From Micropruina sp. (GTDB lineage: Bacteria > Actinomycetota > Actinomycetes > Propionibacteriales > Propionibacteriaceae), in contig JADJTM010000001.1 in assembly GCA_016711205.1 (NCBI GenBank), positions 1,674,001-1,738,000 on the forward strand: a stretch of DNA of 64,000 bases. Reading direction: 5' to 3'. The first letter of the stretch is position 1; the number at the start of each line of letters is the position of its first letter. The translations under genes were made by a program, and so were the position numbers. A model generated the notes under the pieces. The model made no database searches. It worked only from the letters and a program-made list of their open reading frames with translations, and was not told the DNA's origin. Of this stretch, positions 1 to 7,532 are shown piece after piece.

Positions 1-1228
1 CGGGGGATCCGATGGCCATCACCCGGCCACCTTCGGTCCGCCCCACAGTGGGGGCCATGTTGGACGCCAAACGTGTTCCCGGCGGCGTCGCATGTAGCCC
101 GAGCCGGTTGAGTTCCACCTCGCCAAGAGCGTTGTTCAGCAGGACCCCCGTGCCGGGAATGCACAGCCCGGCGCAGTATCCGCTGCTCATCGTCACGGCG
201 CAGGCGTTGCCCTCGATGTCGACCGCGGAGATGTGCGCCGTGGAGGACGACCCCCGCAGCGCCGACAGTCCATAGCGCCCCACCGAGTTCAGTAGGCGGA
301 GGCCGTCCGCCTCGAGGTCGCGTGAAAGGTCGTGGGTGGTGAGCCGATACGACAACACCGCTCGTTGGATTTCGATGGCGTCGCGCCAGGTCCAGTCGCC
401 GATCCGGGCCAGCTCGCCCAGCATCACGGCAAGCATCGGGCCGCCCACTGCCGGCGGTGGATTCACGCCGATCCGCCAGCGGCCCACCTTCGCGATGTGC
501 GCCGGGCGGCTCACCGGGCGGTAACGGGCCAGGTCGGACGCCGTGATCAGCCCGTCCCCGTTTGCCATTTCCGAAACCAGAGCCTGCGCCACCGCACCGG
601 TGGTGAACAACTCCGGACCCTCATCGGCGAGCTGGTCGAGCACTGCGGCCAGCAGCGGGTTGCTGGTCATCTCCCCCGGACCGAGCAGCCTGCCATCAGG
701 CCGGGTGACCAGCGCATGCGCCTCGGCATCGGGGGCGAACAGGCTGTCCGCGGTGAAGGCGAGGTAGCGGGCCGTCGCCGCCCCGATCGGGTACTGACGG
801 GCGGCGCGGGCCGCGGGTGCGACCAAGTCGGCCCAAGGCAGCCGGGCGAAGCGGGTCTGCGCCAAACCCAAGGCGGGCACGATGCCAGGGGTGGCCACCG
901 AACCGTGGCCGGCATACATGGTCACCCCACCGCCATAAGAGGTGACCACCCGGCGCAAGCCGTGACCGCGGCGCTCCGGATCGCCCTCCCGACCGGGCAT
1001 TTCGACATTGCCGTCGATCAGCTCCGGCTCACCACCCGCTGGCCAAACCGCGATGTAGCAGCCTCCGCCCAGGCTGACCATGCCCGGTTCCGTGGCCATC
1101 GCCACCATCGCGGCGGCGAGTGCGGCGTCCACGGCGTTGCCGCCGTTCCGGCCGACCAACAGGCCTGCCTCGAGGGCCTGAGCGCCGGTAGCGGCGACCG
1201 CGATGATGGGCTTGCTCACAGAGGTCAT
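1..1228 (-). CDS. ggt: gamma-glutamyltransferase, C-terminus beyond window
   Basis: About 409 N-terminal codons are visible; the gene runs off base 1. The family (Ntn-hydrolase) cleaves gamma-glutamyl bonds of glutathione and related peptides after self-cleavage before a threonine. Family marks seen in the translation are EPGMVSLGGG near residue 50, NPPPAVGGPM near residue 250, and TAHISAVD followed by PGTGVLLNN. The expected cleavage and nucleophile residue is Thr330, so the end of the large subunit and the start of the small subunit are both present. The ATG at 1228 (MTSVSKPII) lacks a good ribosome binding site but is the only ATG near the family start. No signal peptide is evident, so a cytoplasmic location is possible, unlike many secreted relatives. 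The next gene upstream is divergent, across a repeat array. Confidence 0.88.
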   Translation of the reverse strand, partial: MTSVSKPIIAVAATGAQALEAGLLVGRNGGNAVDAALAAAMVAMATEPGMVSLGGGCYIAVWPAGGEPELIDGNVEMPGREGDPERRGHGLRRVVTSYGGGVTMYAGHGSVATPGIVPALGLAQTRFARLPWADLVAPAARAARQYPIGAATARYLAFTADSLFAPDAEAHALVTRPDGRLLGPGEMTSNPLLAAVLDQLADEGPELFTTGAVAQALVSEMANGDGLITASDLARYRPVSRPAHIAKVGRWRIGVNPPPAVGGPMLAVMLGELARIGDWTWRDAIEIQRAVLSYRLTTHDLSRDLEADGLRLLNSVGRYGLSALRGSSSTAHISAVDIEGNACAVTMSSGYCAGLCIPGTGVLLNNALGEVELNRLGLHATPPGTRLASNMAPTVGRTEGGRVMAIGSP

Positions 1229-1397
1229 CTTGGCCCAGTCCGTCCCGGACGGAGAACTCGACCAGCGTGCCGAGCCGACTGCCGCATAAGACCACGCCCG
1301 GGGTCGGCACGGGCGGCGACCGTGAGAGCAAGGCGAGATGCACGCCCAGCAAGCATGGTCGGCGCGCCACGTGGTAGACGTCTCGACCGCGGTTTGC

Positions 1398-1860
1398 GAG
1401 ATCCCGGCGTTCGCCGGGATGACGGGACAGGTCAGGTATTCGCGATCCCGGCGTTCGCCGGGATGACGGGGACGGGTCAGGTTTCGAGATCCCGGAGTTC
1501 GCCGGGATGACGGGACAGGTCAGGTTTGCGAGATCCCGGCGTTCGCCGGGATGACGGGACAGGTCGGGTTTCGAGATCCCGGCATTCGCCGGGATGACGG
1601 GGACGGGTCAGGTTTCGAGATCCCGGCATTCGCCGGATGACGGGGACAGGTCGGGTTTCGAGATCCCGGCATTCGCCGGGATGACGGGACAGGTCAGTCT
1701 GCGAGATCCCGGCCGGGATGACGGGGACACGTCAGGTATGCGAGATCCCGGCATTCGCCGGGACGACGGGACAGGCCAGTTTGCGAGATCCCGGAGTTCG
1801 CCGGGATGACGGGACGGGTCAGGTTTCGAGATCCCGGCATTCGCCGGGATGACGGGATGG
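1398..1860. repeat. REP1 palindromic repeat array, about 11 copies
   Basis: Roughly eleven copies of ATCCCGGC(A/G)TTCGCCGGGAT, each followed by GACGGGACAGGTCAGGTTT-like sequence, recur every 43-45 bp in one orientation. The first two copies are at 1401-1420 and 1445-1464, the last at 1831-1850. The copy near 1705 has lost the loop and the one near 1620 lost one base. Each unit folds as a 7-bp CCCGGCG/CGCCGGG stem. The array fills the space between divergent ggt and the M20 peptidase gene. Confidence 0.95.
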
Positions 1861-1969
1861 GCCCCCGCAGTCACTGCGAATTCCGGCGATCCGCGTCCGA
1901 GCGTCCGCGAAGGCTACTAATGTCCGAATTGTCGACCGAGCGGCCGACCCCGAGTGGGGGAAAAGTGGG

Positions 1970-3331
1970 GTGACAAGAATGAAGCAGGCCAGCAAGAAGG
2001 AACTGCGGGCACGGATCACGGCCTTGATGCCAGAGATCATCGAGGAACTGAAAGAGATGGTGGCCATCCCCTCGGTCGCCTTCCCCGCTTTCCCGAAGGA
2101 GCCGGTGCTGGCGATGGCCCAGCGGTGCGTGGACGCGTTCGCCCGCTACGGCGTCAAGGCCGAACTTGCGGAGATCCCGGGCGGCTACCCGGCGGTGTGG
2201 GCAGAGATCCCCGGCCCGAAAGGGGCTCCCACCGTCCTGATGTATGGCCACTACGACGTCCAGCCCGCTCCGCCGGAGCAGGGATGGAACACCGACCCCT
2301 TCGTGGCGGTCGAGGAAGGCGGCCGGATCTACGGCCGCGGCGCCGCGGACGACAAGAGCGGGATCGTGATGCACCTGGCCACGCTGGCCGCCTTCGACGG
2401 CCGTCCGCCGGTGAACGTGACCGTCTGCCTGGAGGGCGAGGAGGAGACGATCAGCCATCTCGAGGCGTACGTCGCCGCCAACCCGGAGCGCTTCCAAGCG
2501 GACGCGATGCTGATCGGCGACATGGGCAACCTGGTTGTCGGCGAGCCCGTGCTGTCCACCGGGCTACGGGGCCACGTGAAGGCGATCATCGAGGTGCGGA
2601 CGCTGACCGACCCCATCCATTCCGGCCTGTTCGGCGGGGCTGCGCCGGATGCGCTGATGGCCCTGATCAAGGCACTGTCGAGGCTCACCGACGACCAGGG
2701 CACTTGTGTCGTCCCCGGCATCGCCGCCAATGAATGGGACGGCGCCGAGTTCGCCGAAGAGATGCTGCGAGCCAACGCGGGCGTGGTGGACGGGGCAGAA
2801 CTGATCGGCTCCGGCTCGATCTCGAGCCGGTTGTGGTCGAAGCCGTCGATCAGCGTGCTCGGCATCGACGCCCCGTCCGTCGCCGAGGGCGCCAACGTGC
2901 TCCAGCCGTCCGCCCGGGCACTGGTCGCGATGCGGATCCCGCCCGGCCAGGACCCGGAAGACGCCATGACCAAGCTGACCGGCTTCCTGCGCGAGCAGGT
3001 GCCCGGCAGCGCACAGGTGACGATCACCCCGGACAAGAAGTCCCCCGCCTTCGCGCAGGGCACGGACGGGCCCGCGGTCACCCGGATGCGGACAGCCCTG
3101 GAGGCCGCCTACGGCAAAGAGGTGAAGACCATCGGCTCGGGCGGTTCGATCCCGCTGCTGGACGAACTACGCAAGGCCTGCCCGAGCGCAGACTTCGTCC
3201 TGATCGGAGCCGAAGACATGCAGAAGGCCCGCATCCACGGCCCGAACGAGAGCGTCGATCCGACCGAGATCGAGAACATGGCGCTGGCCCAGGCGCTGCT
3301 GCTGCAGATGCTGGCCGCCGGGAAAGAGTGA
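1970..3331 (+). CDS. M20 family dipeptidase/metallopeptidase
   Basis: 453-residue M20 (ArgE/DapE/CPG2-like) zinc hydrolase, cytoplasmic by lack of a signal. Family marks: MYGHYDVQP with metal ligand His94 and catalytic Asp96, GAADDKSG with bridging Asp near 127-128, and EGEEE at 155-159 holding the general base. A dimerisation (lid) insertion follows near residues 190-310. Members hydrolyse dipeptides or N-acyl amino acids; the substrate cannot be read from the sequence. The start is GTG 1970 or ATG 1979; G-rich ribosome-binding-like sequence precedes both. The gene lies 4 bp before the carrier gene and is surely cotranscribed with it, which hints at cleavage of a taken-up or excreted amide or peptide. 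Confidence 0.9.
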   Translation: MTRMKQASKKELRARITALMPEIIEELKEMVAIPSVAFPAFPKEPVLAMAQRCVDAFARYGVKAELAEIPGGYPAVWAEIPGPKGAPTVLMYGHYDVQPAPPEQGWNTDPFVAVEEGGRIYGRGAADDKSGIVMHLATLAAFDGRPPVNVTVCLEGEEETISHLEAYVAANPERFQADAMLIGDMGNLVVGEPVLSTGLRGHVKAIIEVRTLTDPIHSGLFGGAAPDALMALIKALSRLTDDQGTCVVPGIAANEWDGAEFAEEMLRANAGVVDGAELIGSGSISSRLWSKPSISVLGIDAPSVAEGANVLQPSARALVAMRIPPGQDPEDAMTKLTGFLREQVPGSAQVTITPDKKSPAFAQGTDGPAVTRMRTALEAAYGKEVKTIGSGGSIPLLDELRKACPSADFVLIGAEDMQKARIHGPNESVDPTEIENMALAQALLLQMLAAGKE

Positions 3332-3335
3332 CGCC

Positions 3336-4676
3336 ATGGACACCCTGATTATCATCCTGGAGGCGCTGGTCGTCGTCGGCGGCATCTACATGGGTGTACG
3401 CACCGGCGGTATCGGCCTGGGCCTGTGGGGCGCGGTCGGCGTCTTGGTGCTGGTGTTCGTGTTCCGGGTGCAACCCGGCCCGATCCCGTCCGACGCCATC
3501 CTGGTGATTCTGGCCGTGATCACCGCCGCATCCGCGATGCAGGCGGCCGGCGGAATCGATTACCTGGTGACGGTCGCCGAGAAGGTGATCCGCGCCCGGC
3601 CGTCCGCGGTCAACTTTCTGGCGCCCCTGGTCACCTTGCTGTTCTGCGTCGGCGCCGGCACCGGCAACATCGCCTTCCCCCTGCTGCCGGTGATCTACGA
3701 GGTGTCCTACGGTCGCGGGATCCGGCCCGAGCGGGCGCTGTCCACCTCGGTGGCGGCGTCCGGCATCGCGCTGGCGGCAAGCCCGGTGTCCGCGGCGATG
3801 GCGGCGTTCATCGGCCTCACCGCCAGTGCGGACAACCCGCTCTCGCTGGGCCAGATCATCCTGATCACGCTGCCGTCCAGCATCGTCGGCGTCATCGTGG
3901 CCGCCGCCGTGATGAGCCGGTGGGGCAAAGAACTGGCCGACGACCCGGTCTACCAGGACCGGCTCGCCAAGGGCTTGGTCAAGCCGCCGCACGAAGTGAG
4001 CGCCACGACGGCCAAGGACCTGCCGAAGCAGTCCAAGACGGCCGCCCTGGTGTTCATCGGCGGCGTCCTGCTGGTGGTGGTGTTGGGCATGTTCAAGAGC
4101 CTGCTGCCGTCGTGGGAGGTGGACGGCAAGACCACGTCCCTGTCGCTGACGATTCTGCTGATCATGGTGATGCTGGTGGTGGCGCTGCTGGTGATGTACG
4201 TCGGCAAGATCAAGCCGGCCGACATTCTGGATGCACCGCTGACCAAGTCGGGCCTCACCGCGATCATCGCGCTGCTGGGCATCGCCTGGCTGGCCAACAC
4301 GTTCATTGCGGCCAACTCCGACACCGTGATCGGGGCGCTGACGGACGTCGCCCAGCACTCGCCGTGGTTCCTCGCGGTGGGCATCTTCCTGGTCGCGGCC
4401 ATGACCACCAGCCAGTCGGCTTCGGTGAACACCATGATCCCGCTGGGCCTGAGCCTGGCCGTCGGGGTGCCGCAGCTGGCGGCCTACCTGCCGGCGATGG
4501 GTGGCGTCTTCACGCTGCCCGCGAACGGCTCGCAGCTGGCCGCGGTCGAGATCGACGAAACCGGATCGACGAAGATCGGCCAGTACGTGGTGAACCACTC
4601 GTTCCTGCTGCCCACGGTGATCATGGTCACCGTGGCGGTGGTCGTCGGCATCGGGATCGCCCAACTCGTCGCCTGA
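3336..4676 (+). CDS. dcuB: DcuA/DcuB-type C4-dicarboxylate carrier
   Basis: 446-residue polytopic inner-membrane protein with about ten hydrophobic segments. The N-terminus (GGIGLGLWGAVGVLVLVFVF, then a stretch reading ITAASAMQAAGGIDYL), the GTGNIAFPLLPVIYEV block near residue 108 and LAASPVSAAM near 150 match the Dcu family. Family members exchange fumarate, malate, aspartate and succinate under anaerobic conditions. In an organism with a fumarate/succinate cycle (sdhCAB is in this window) succinate export or fumarate uptake is plausible. It follows the M20 peptidase gene by 4 bp. DcuA versus DcuB subtype cannot be settled by eye, so the symbol is provisional. Confidence 0.85.
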   Translation: MDTLIIILEALVVVGGIYMGVRTGGIGLGLWGAVGVLVLVFVFRVQPGPIPSDAILVILAVITAASAMQAAGGIDYLVTVAEKVIRARPSAVNFLAPLVTLLFCVGAGTGNIAFPLLPVIYEVSYGRGIRPERALSTSVAASGIALAASPVSAAMAAFIGLTASADNPLSLGQIILITLPSSIVGVIVAAAVMSRWGKELADDPVYQDRLAKGLVKPPHEVSATTAKDLPKQSKTAALVFIGGVLLVVVLGMFKSLLPSWEVDGKTTSLSLTILLIMVMLVVALLVMYVGKIKPADILDAPLTKSGLTAIIALLGIAWLANTFIAANSDTVIGALTDVAQHSPWFLAVGIFLVAAMTTSQSASVNTMIPLGLSLAVGVPQLAAYLPAMGGVFTLPANGSQLAAVEIDETGSTKIGQYVVNHSFLLPTVIMVTVAVVVGIGIAQLVA

Positions 4677-4707
4677 CCGGTCATTGAGAGAGGTGGCACG
4701 CTGGATC

Positions 4708-5139
4708 ATGGCTTCCGGTGACGGCTTGTACGCCCGCATGTTCCAGCGGCACTCTCATCCGTTCAGCGCGTGGTCGAGACTGCTGAGCGCTCCACTGCTG
4801 TTGGTGCCGCTGTGGACCAGGCGCTGGTGGCTGTACCTACCCATCGGCGCCTGGTTCGCGGTCAACCCGGTGATGACCCCGCAGGCTCACGACATGTCGT
4901 CGTTCGCGACGCAGGCCATGCTGGGCGAGGAGTCCTGGTCCCGAGACCCGACGTCCGAGCCGACCGTGCTGGCCCTGACCAGCGTCGCCAGTGCGTCGCT
5001 GGTCGGCGCCATGGTCGCTGCCTATCAGCACAAGAAGGGCGGCGCGATCGCCGGTACCGCGGTCTTCATGGCGCTCACCTTGTGGGAATGGAAATTGTTT
5101 GCGGCCCGGTTGGCTCGCGAAACGCGGCGTCCGGGATGA
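4708..5139 (+). CDS. DUF6653-like small membrane protein
   Basis: 143 residues from ATG 4708; an upstream TTG at 4684 would add eight residues. GAGAGGTGG at 4688-4696 lies 11-12 bp before the ATG. The protein has FQRHSHPFSAWSRLLSAPLL at the N-terminus, WWLYLPIGAWFAVNPV, and two further hydrophobic stretches (ALTSVASASLVGAMVAAY and AIAGTAVFMALTLWEW). This suggests three to four membrane segments. It resembles a family of uncharacterised actinobacterial and archaeal proteins I recall as DUF6653. It may be cotranscribed with the carrier gene, which ends 31 bp upstream, but no function can be assigned. Confidence 0.65.
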   Translation: MASGDGLYARMFQRHSHPFSAWSRLLSAPLLLVPLWTRRWWLYLPIGAWFAVNPVMTPQAHDMSSFATQAMLGEESWSRDPTSEPTVLALTSVASASLVGAMVAAYQHKKGGAIAGTAVFMALTLWEWKLFAARLARETRRPG

Positions 5140-5196
5140 GTTGCACCTGATGGTCAGCGCGGTCGCCCTCGGTGGGCGTTGTGCGCGCCGATCACA

Positions 5197-5391
5197 CCGC
5201 CGATCGCCAGGTTCTGGTTGTTATGACCGGCTACCAGACCAGCTGGGCTACCCGGTTTGGGGCGGCCGCCACTTTGTTGTTGATATCAATACCCCTAGTA
5301 GGTATTCATATCAACCATAAGTCGGCGGAACCGGAGCGGGCGCGCAGCAGGCCCAGCCATATCCACAAGAAAGTGGCGAGTGGCGCCTGAT
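5197..5391 (+). repeat. interspersed palindromic element, copy A
   Basis: A 195-bp element whose centre (5271-5332) is an imperfect long palindrome, ACTTTGTTGTTGATAT...ATATCAACCATAAGT. It aligns over its full length with 47973-48166 (194 bp): same left edge CCGCCGATCGCC, a GGTTCTGGTTGTTAT box, the central palindrome at the same distance, and a right edge AGTGGCGAGTGGCGCCTGAT. The outer left and outer right boxes are themselves degenerate copies of the palindrome arms, giving four half-sites. The local A+T content is well above that of the surroundings. Confidence 0.85.
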
Positions 5392-5775
5392 GCCGCCCGG
5401 TGCTCTGCGAGATGGAGCCCGACAGTCCCGCCAGCCGGCCGGATCGGCGAAAACGCCTCAACCTCGCCGAACCACAATCCCAGAGCAGCTCCGCTCCCGG
5501 TCGCCGATCGCGATGATGAGCGATCTCGGCGAGACAGGCGCCGGTGCGGCCGGCAACGCTGCTCGAACAGCGCTTATCGCACAGGCGATGAGATTCACCA
5601 CGAAGCGATGGTTCCTTGTTACAGGGGGCGCAATCGCAGGCTGCAATGTACCCCGCGCAGCGCGATTAATTCACCGCTGTGCGGGGGCCGTCTCGTCAAG
5701 CGGGTAGTTTCACGCCCTTGACGTGCGGCGAAGGCGCAGGTAGAACCGCAAGCAGCCCTGCGTCGGGCGGGGCCG
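5392..5775. other. intergenic, no recognisable gene
   Basis: About 380 bp between the palindromic element and the ribosome binding site of the next gene. Short open frames exist on both strands, but none has a family resemblance, a good ribosome binding site or codon use convincingly like the neighbours. I see no RNA gene or clear terminator. It may hold the promoter of the 5792 gene. Confidence 0.5.
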
Positions 5776-5791
5776 AACGGGAGGACTCGTT

Positions 5792-6598
5792 ATGCGCACA
5801 GTAGTTGTGGGTCGCACGCTGATGGCACTCGTAGCCGCGGTCGGCCTGGCATCCAGCGGTGGCACGGTGGCCGCCGCACATGGTTGGGGAGCGCGAGCAC
5901 TGACCTGCACGGGGGGCGAGATCGGCTCGGGCAGATACTCCAGCATCACCGTCGCCGGGGTCTGCTCGGTGGCGAAGGACGCCGTTGTCAAGGTGGCCGG
6001 CGACATCACGCTGCGCAAGGGCGCCAGCCTCGACGCCCAGAGTTCGCCATCGACCATCAGAGTGGGCGGGAACGTCGTCGCCCACCGTGGATCGACCCTC
6101 GGCCTGGGTTGTCAGCCGCGTGCGGTGACCGGCAACTCCGCGCACCCGTGCGTCGATGCGCAGGGAAACCCGATCGAGGACCCGAGTGTCTTCTCCACCA
6201 TCACCGTGAAGGGGAACGTCGCCGCATTCGGCGCGTCGGTCGTGCTGATCAACGGCATCGAGGTCGGCAAGAACGTGACCATCCTCGGGGGCGGGTCGCC
6301 GGTGATCCCGTGGTCGGTCAAGAACAACACGATCAAGGGCAACCTGTTGGTCAGCAAGGTGACCACCAACTGGTTCGGAGCGCTGTTCAATCAGGTGGGC
6401 AAGAACGTGATCCTGACCAACATCACCCTGGTAGAAGACCACCCGGGTGCCGCCATGGCGGTCTACGTCGTACAGAACAAGATCGGCCGCAACCTGTTCT
6501 GCAAGGGCCTGTCAGGCGTATCGGGAGGGTTCGTCCCCGGTGCGGTGAACACCGTGGGCGGTAAGGCGCTGGGGCAGTGCGCGGAGCTGGCCGGTTGA
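5792..6598 (+). CDS. secreted protein of unknown function, possible beta-helix
   Basis: 268 residues starting at ATG 5792 with GGGAGGA at 5779-5785. A signal peptide is clear: RTVVVGRTLMALVAAVGLA followed by small residues and AAAHG, with cleavage near residue 29. The mature part is made of short repeating strands rich in V/I and G/N, such as SSITVAGVCSVAKDAVVKVA, ITLRKGASLDAQ, TIRVGGNVVAHRGSTLGLG, STITVKGNVAAFGASVVL and GKNVILTNITLV. This is typical of a right-handed parallel beta-helix or similar stacked fold. Paired cysteines are present (CTGGEIG...GVCSVAK, LGCQ...HPCVD, FCKGL...GQCAE). No catalytic motif is evident and the function is unknown. Confidence 0.8.
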   Translation: MRTVVVGRTLMALVAAVGLASSGGTVAAAHGWGARALTCTGGEIGSGRYSSITVAGVCSVAKDAVVKVAGDITLRKGASLDAQSSPSTIRVGGNVVAHRGSTLGLGCQPRAVTGNSAHPCVDAQGNPIEDPSVFSTITVKGNVAAFGASVVLINGIEVGKNVTILGGGSPVIPWSVKNNTIKGNLLVSKVTTNWFGALFNQVGKNVILTNITLVEDHPGAAMAVYVVQNKIGRNLFCKGLSGVSGGFVPGAVNTVGGKALGQCAELAG

Positions 6599-6613
6599 CC
6601 TGATCATGTTGCT

Positions 6614-6661
6614 GGGCCCCGGCTGGCAGGTGTTGTTGAAGCAAGCCCGTGAGCCGGGGCC
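6614..6661. terminator. hairpin between convergent genes
   Basis: GGCCCCGGCT (6615-6624) pairs perfectly with AGCCGGGGCC (6652-6661) around a 27-base loop, just after the stop of the secreted-protein gene and before the convergent TetR gene. There is no T-run, so terminator function is only inferred from position. Confidence 0.4.
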
Positions 6662-6787
6662 GGGCGCGCGGTGAACCCGGGGGTACCGCGCGGATGGCCC
6701 GGTGCGCTCGCTTGGCGCAGGCCGAGTCGATGGCGGACGCATCGCTCGCGCTCGCGTCCGTGAGTCGCGTCTGGCTCAGATCTTGGG

Positions 6788-7450
6788 TCAGCGTGCGCGA
6801 CGTGCGTCCGGCGGACTGTAGCCGCCAGCCGCCACTGCGTGCAGGGCAGCTTCGTGCAGGGAAGGTTCGTGCGGGGCAGGTTCGGTCAGGGCGGCCTCGA
6901 GCAGCCGGACGGCGTGCGCCCGGTAGGTCACCGGGTCGACTTGCACGCCGAGTCCGCGCTGTACCGCGTAGCCGGTGATCAGTGACATCAGCACGCTGGC
7001 CAGGGCGTCCGGGTCGGCGTGCGGCGCATGCTCCGCGCACCACACGCCGATGAAACCGACGATCCGGCCCTTGACCAGGCCGCCTTCCTGCAGCAGCAAC
7101 GCCAACAGCCGGGGGTCCGACTTCGCGCCCGCCCACACCTGCAGAAGCAGTTCCGCGGTGCCCTCGTCCGCGGACACCTGCGCGAAGGCCGCGTCGAACA
7201 ACTCGGCCGGCGAGAGACCGTCCGAGGTGCCCATGATCATCGTCAACGGCGCGGCCATGACGCTGCGCCCGACCTCGAGAACCAGCCGTTCCTTGCTGCC
7301 GAAATGGTGGTAGATCGCCCCTGCCGAGGTGCCCGAGCGGGCGATCACGTCGGCGATGGACGTACCCGCGGCCCCGTTGCGGCGGATCAGCTCGCGAGCC
7401 GCACCGAGGATCGCCTCACGTGCAGCGAGTCTCTTCAAGGTTGGGTCCAC
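6788..7450 (-). CDS. TetR/AcrR family transcriptional regulator
   Basis: 220 residues, GTG start at 7450. Residues about 10-57 form the TetR helix-turn-helix: AREAILGAARELIRRNGAAG, TSIADVIARSGTSAGAIYHHF, GSKERLV. The rest is the variable ligand-binding and dimerisation domain, with a proline- and histidine-rich tail. The gene is divergent from the large activase gene, 82 bp away. A perfect 16-bp palindrome (7503-7518) lies just before the activase ribosome binding site. The simplest reading is a repressor of the activase gene and perhaps of itself; the inducer is unknown. Confidence 0.9.
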   Translation of the reverse strand: MDPTLKRLAAREAILGAARELIRRNGAAGTSIADVIARSGTSAGAIYHHFGSKERLVLEVGRSVMAAPLTMIMGTSDGLSPAELFDAAFAQVSADEGTAELLLQVWAGAKSDPRLLALLLQEGGLVKGRIVGFIGVWCAEHAPHADPDALASVLMSLITGYAVQRGLGVQVDPVTYRAHAVRLLEAALTEPAPHEPSLHEAALHAVAAGGYSPPDARRAR

Positions 7451-7502
7451 CTCGCCAGATTAGCCACCGCGGCAGGCGTCGCGGGCTACGTTGGACTACA
7501 AA

Positions 7503-7518
7503 CAGAACGATCGTTCTG
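7503..7518. promoter_or_regulatory. probable TetR operator
   Basis: CAGAACGATCGTTCTG is a perfect 16-bp inverted repeat in the tetR/activase divergent spacer. It ends 3 bp before the GGAGG (7522-7526) of the activase gene. Size, symmetry and position fit a TetR-family operator; binding is inferred. Confidence 0.75.
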
Positions 7519-7532
7519 AATGGAGGCGAGTC

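Noticed and set aside
1398..1860. Possible CRISPR array (regular short repeats)
   Set aside because: The intervening sequences are near-identical to each other rather than unique, the repeats are point-mutated palindromes, and no cas gene is nearby. The same applies to 61170-61655.
3078..4739. A 553-codon minus-strand frame over the dicarboxylate carrier gene
   Set aside because: Low-complexity His/Arg/Asp/Gln composition is the known shadow of a hydrophobic membrane protein on the other strand.
5392..5775. Short frames of 60-110 codons on both strands after the first interspersed element
   Set aside because: No ribosome binding site, family resemblance or consistent codon use; they overlap each other.
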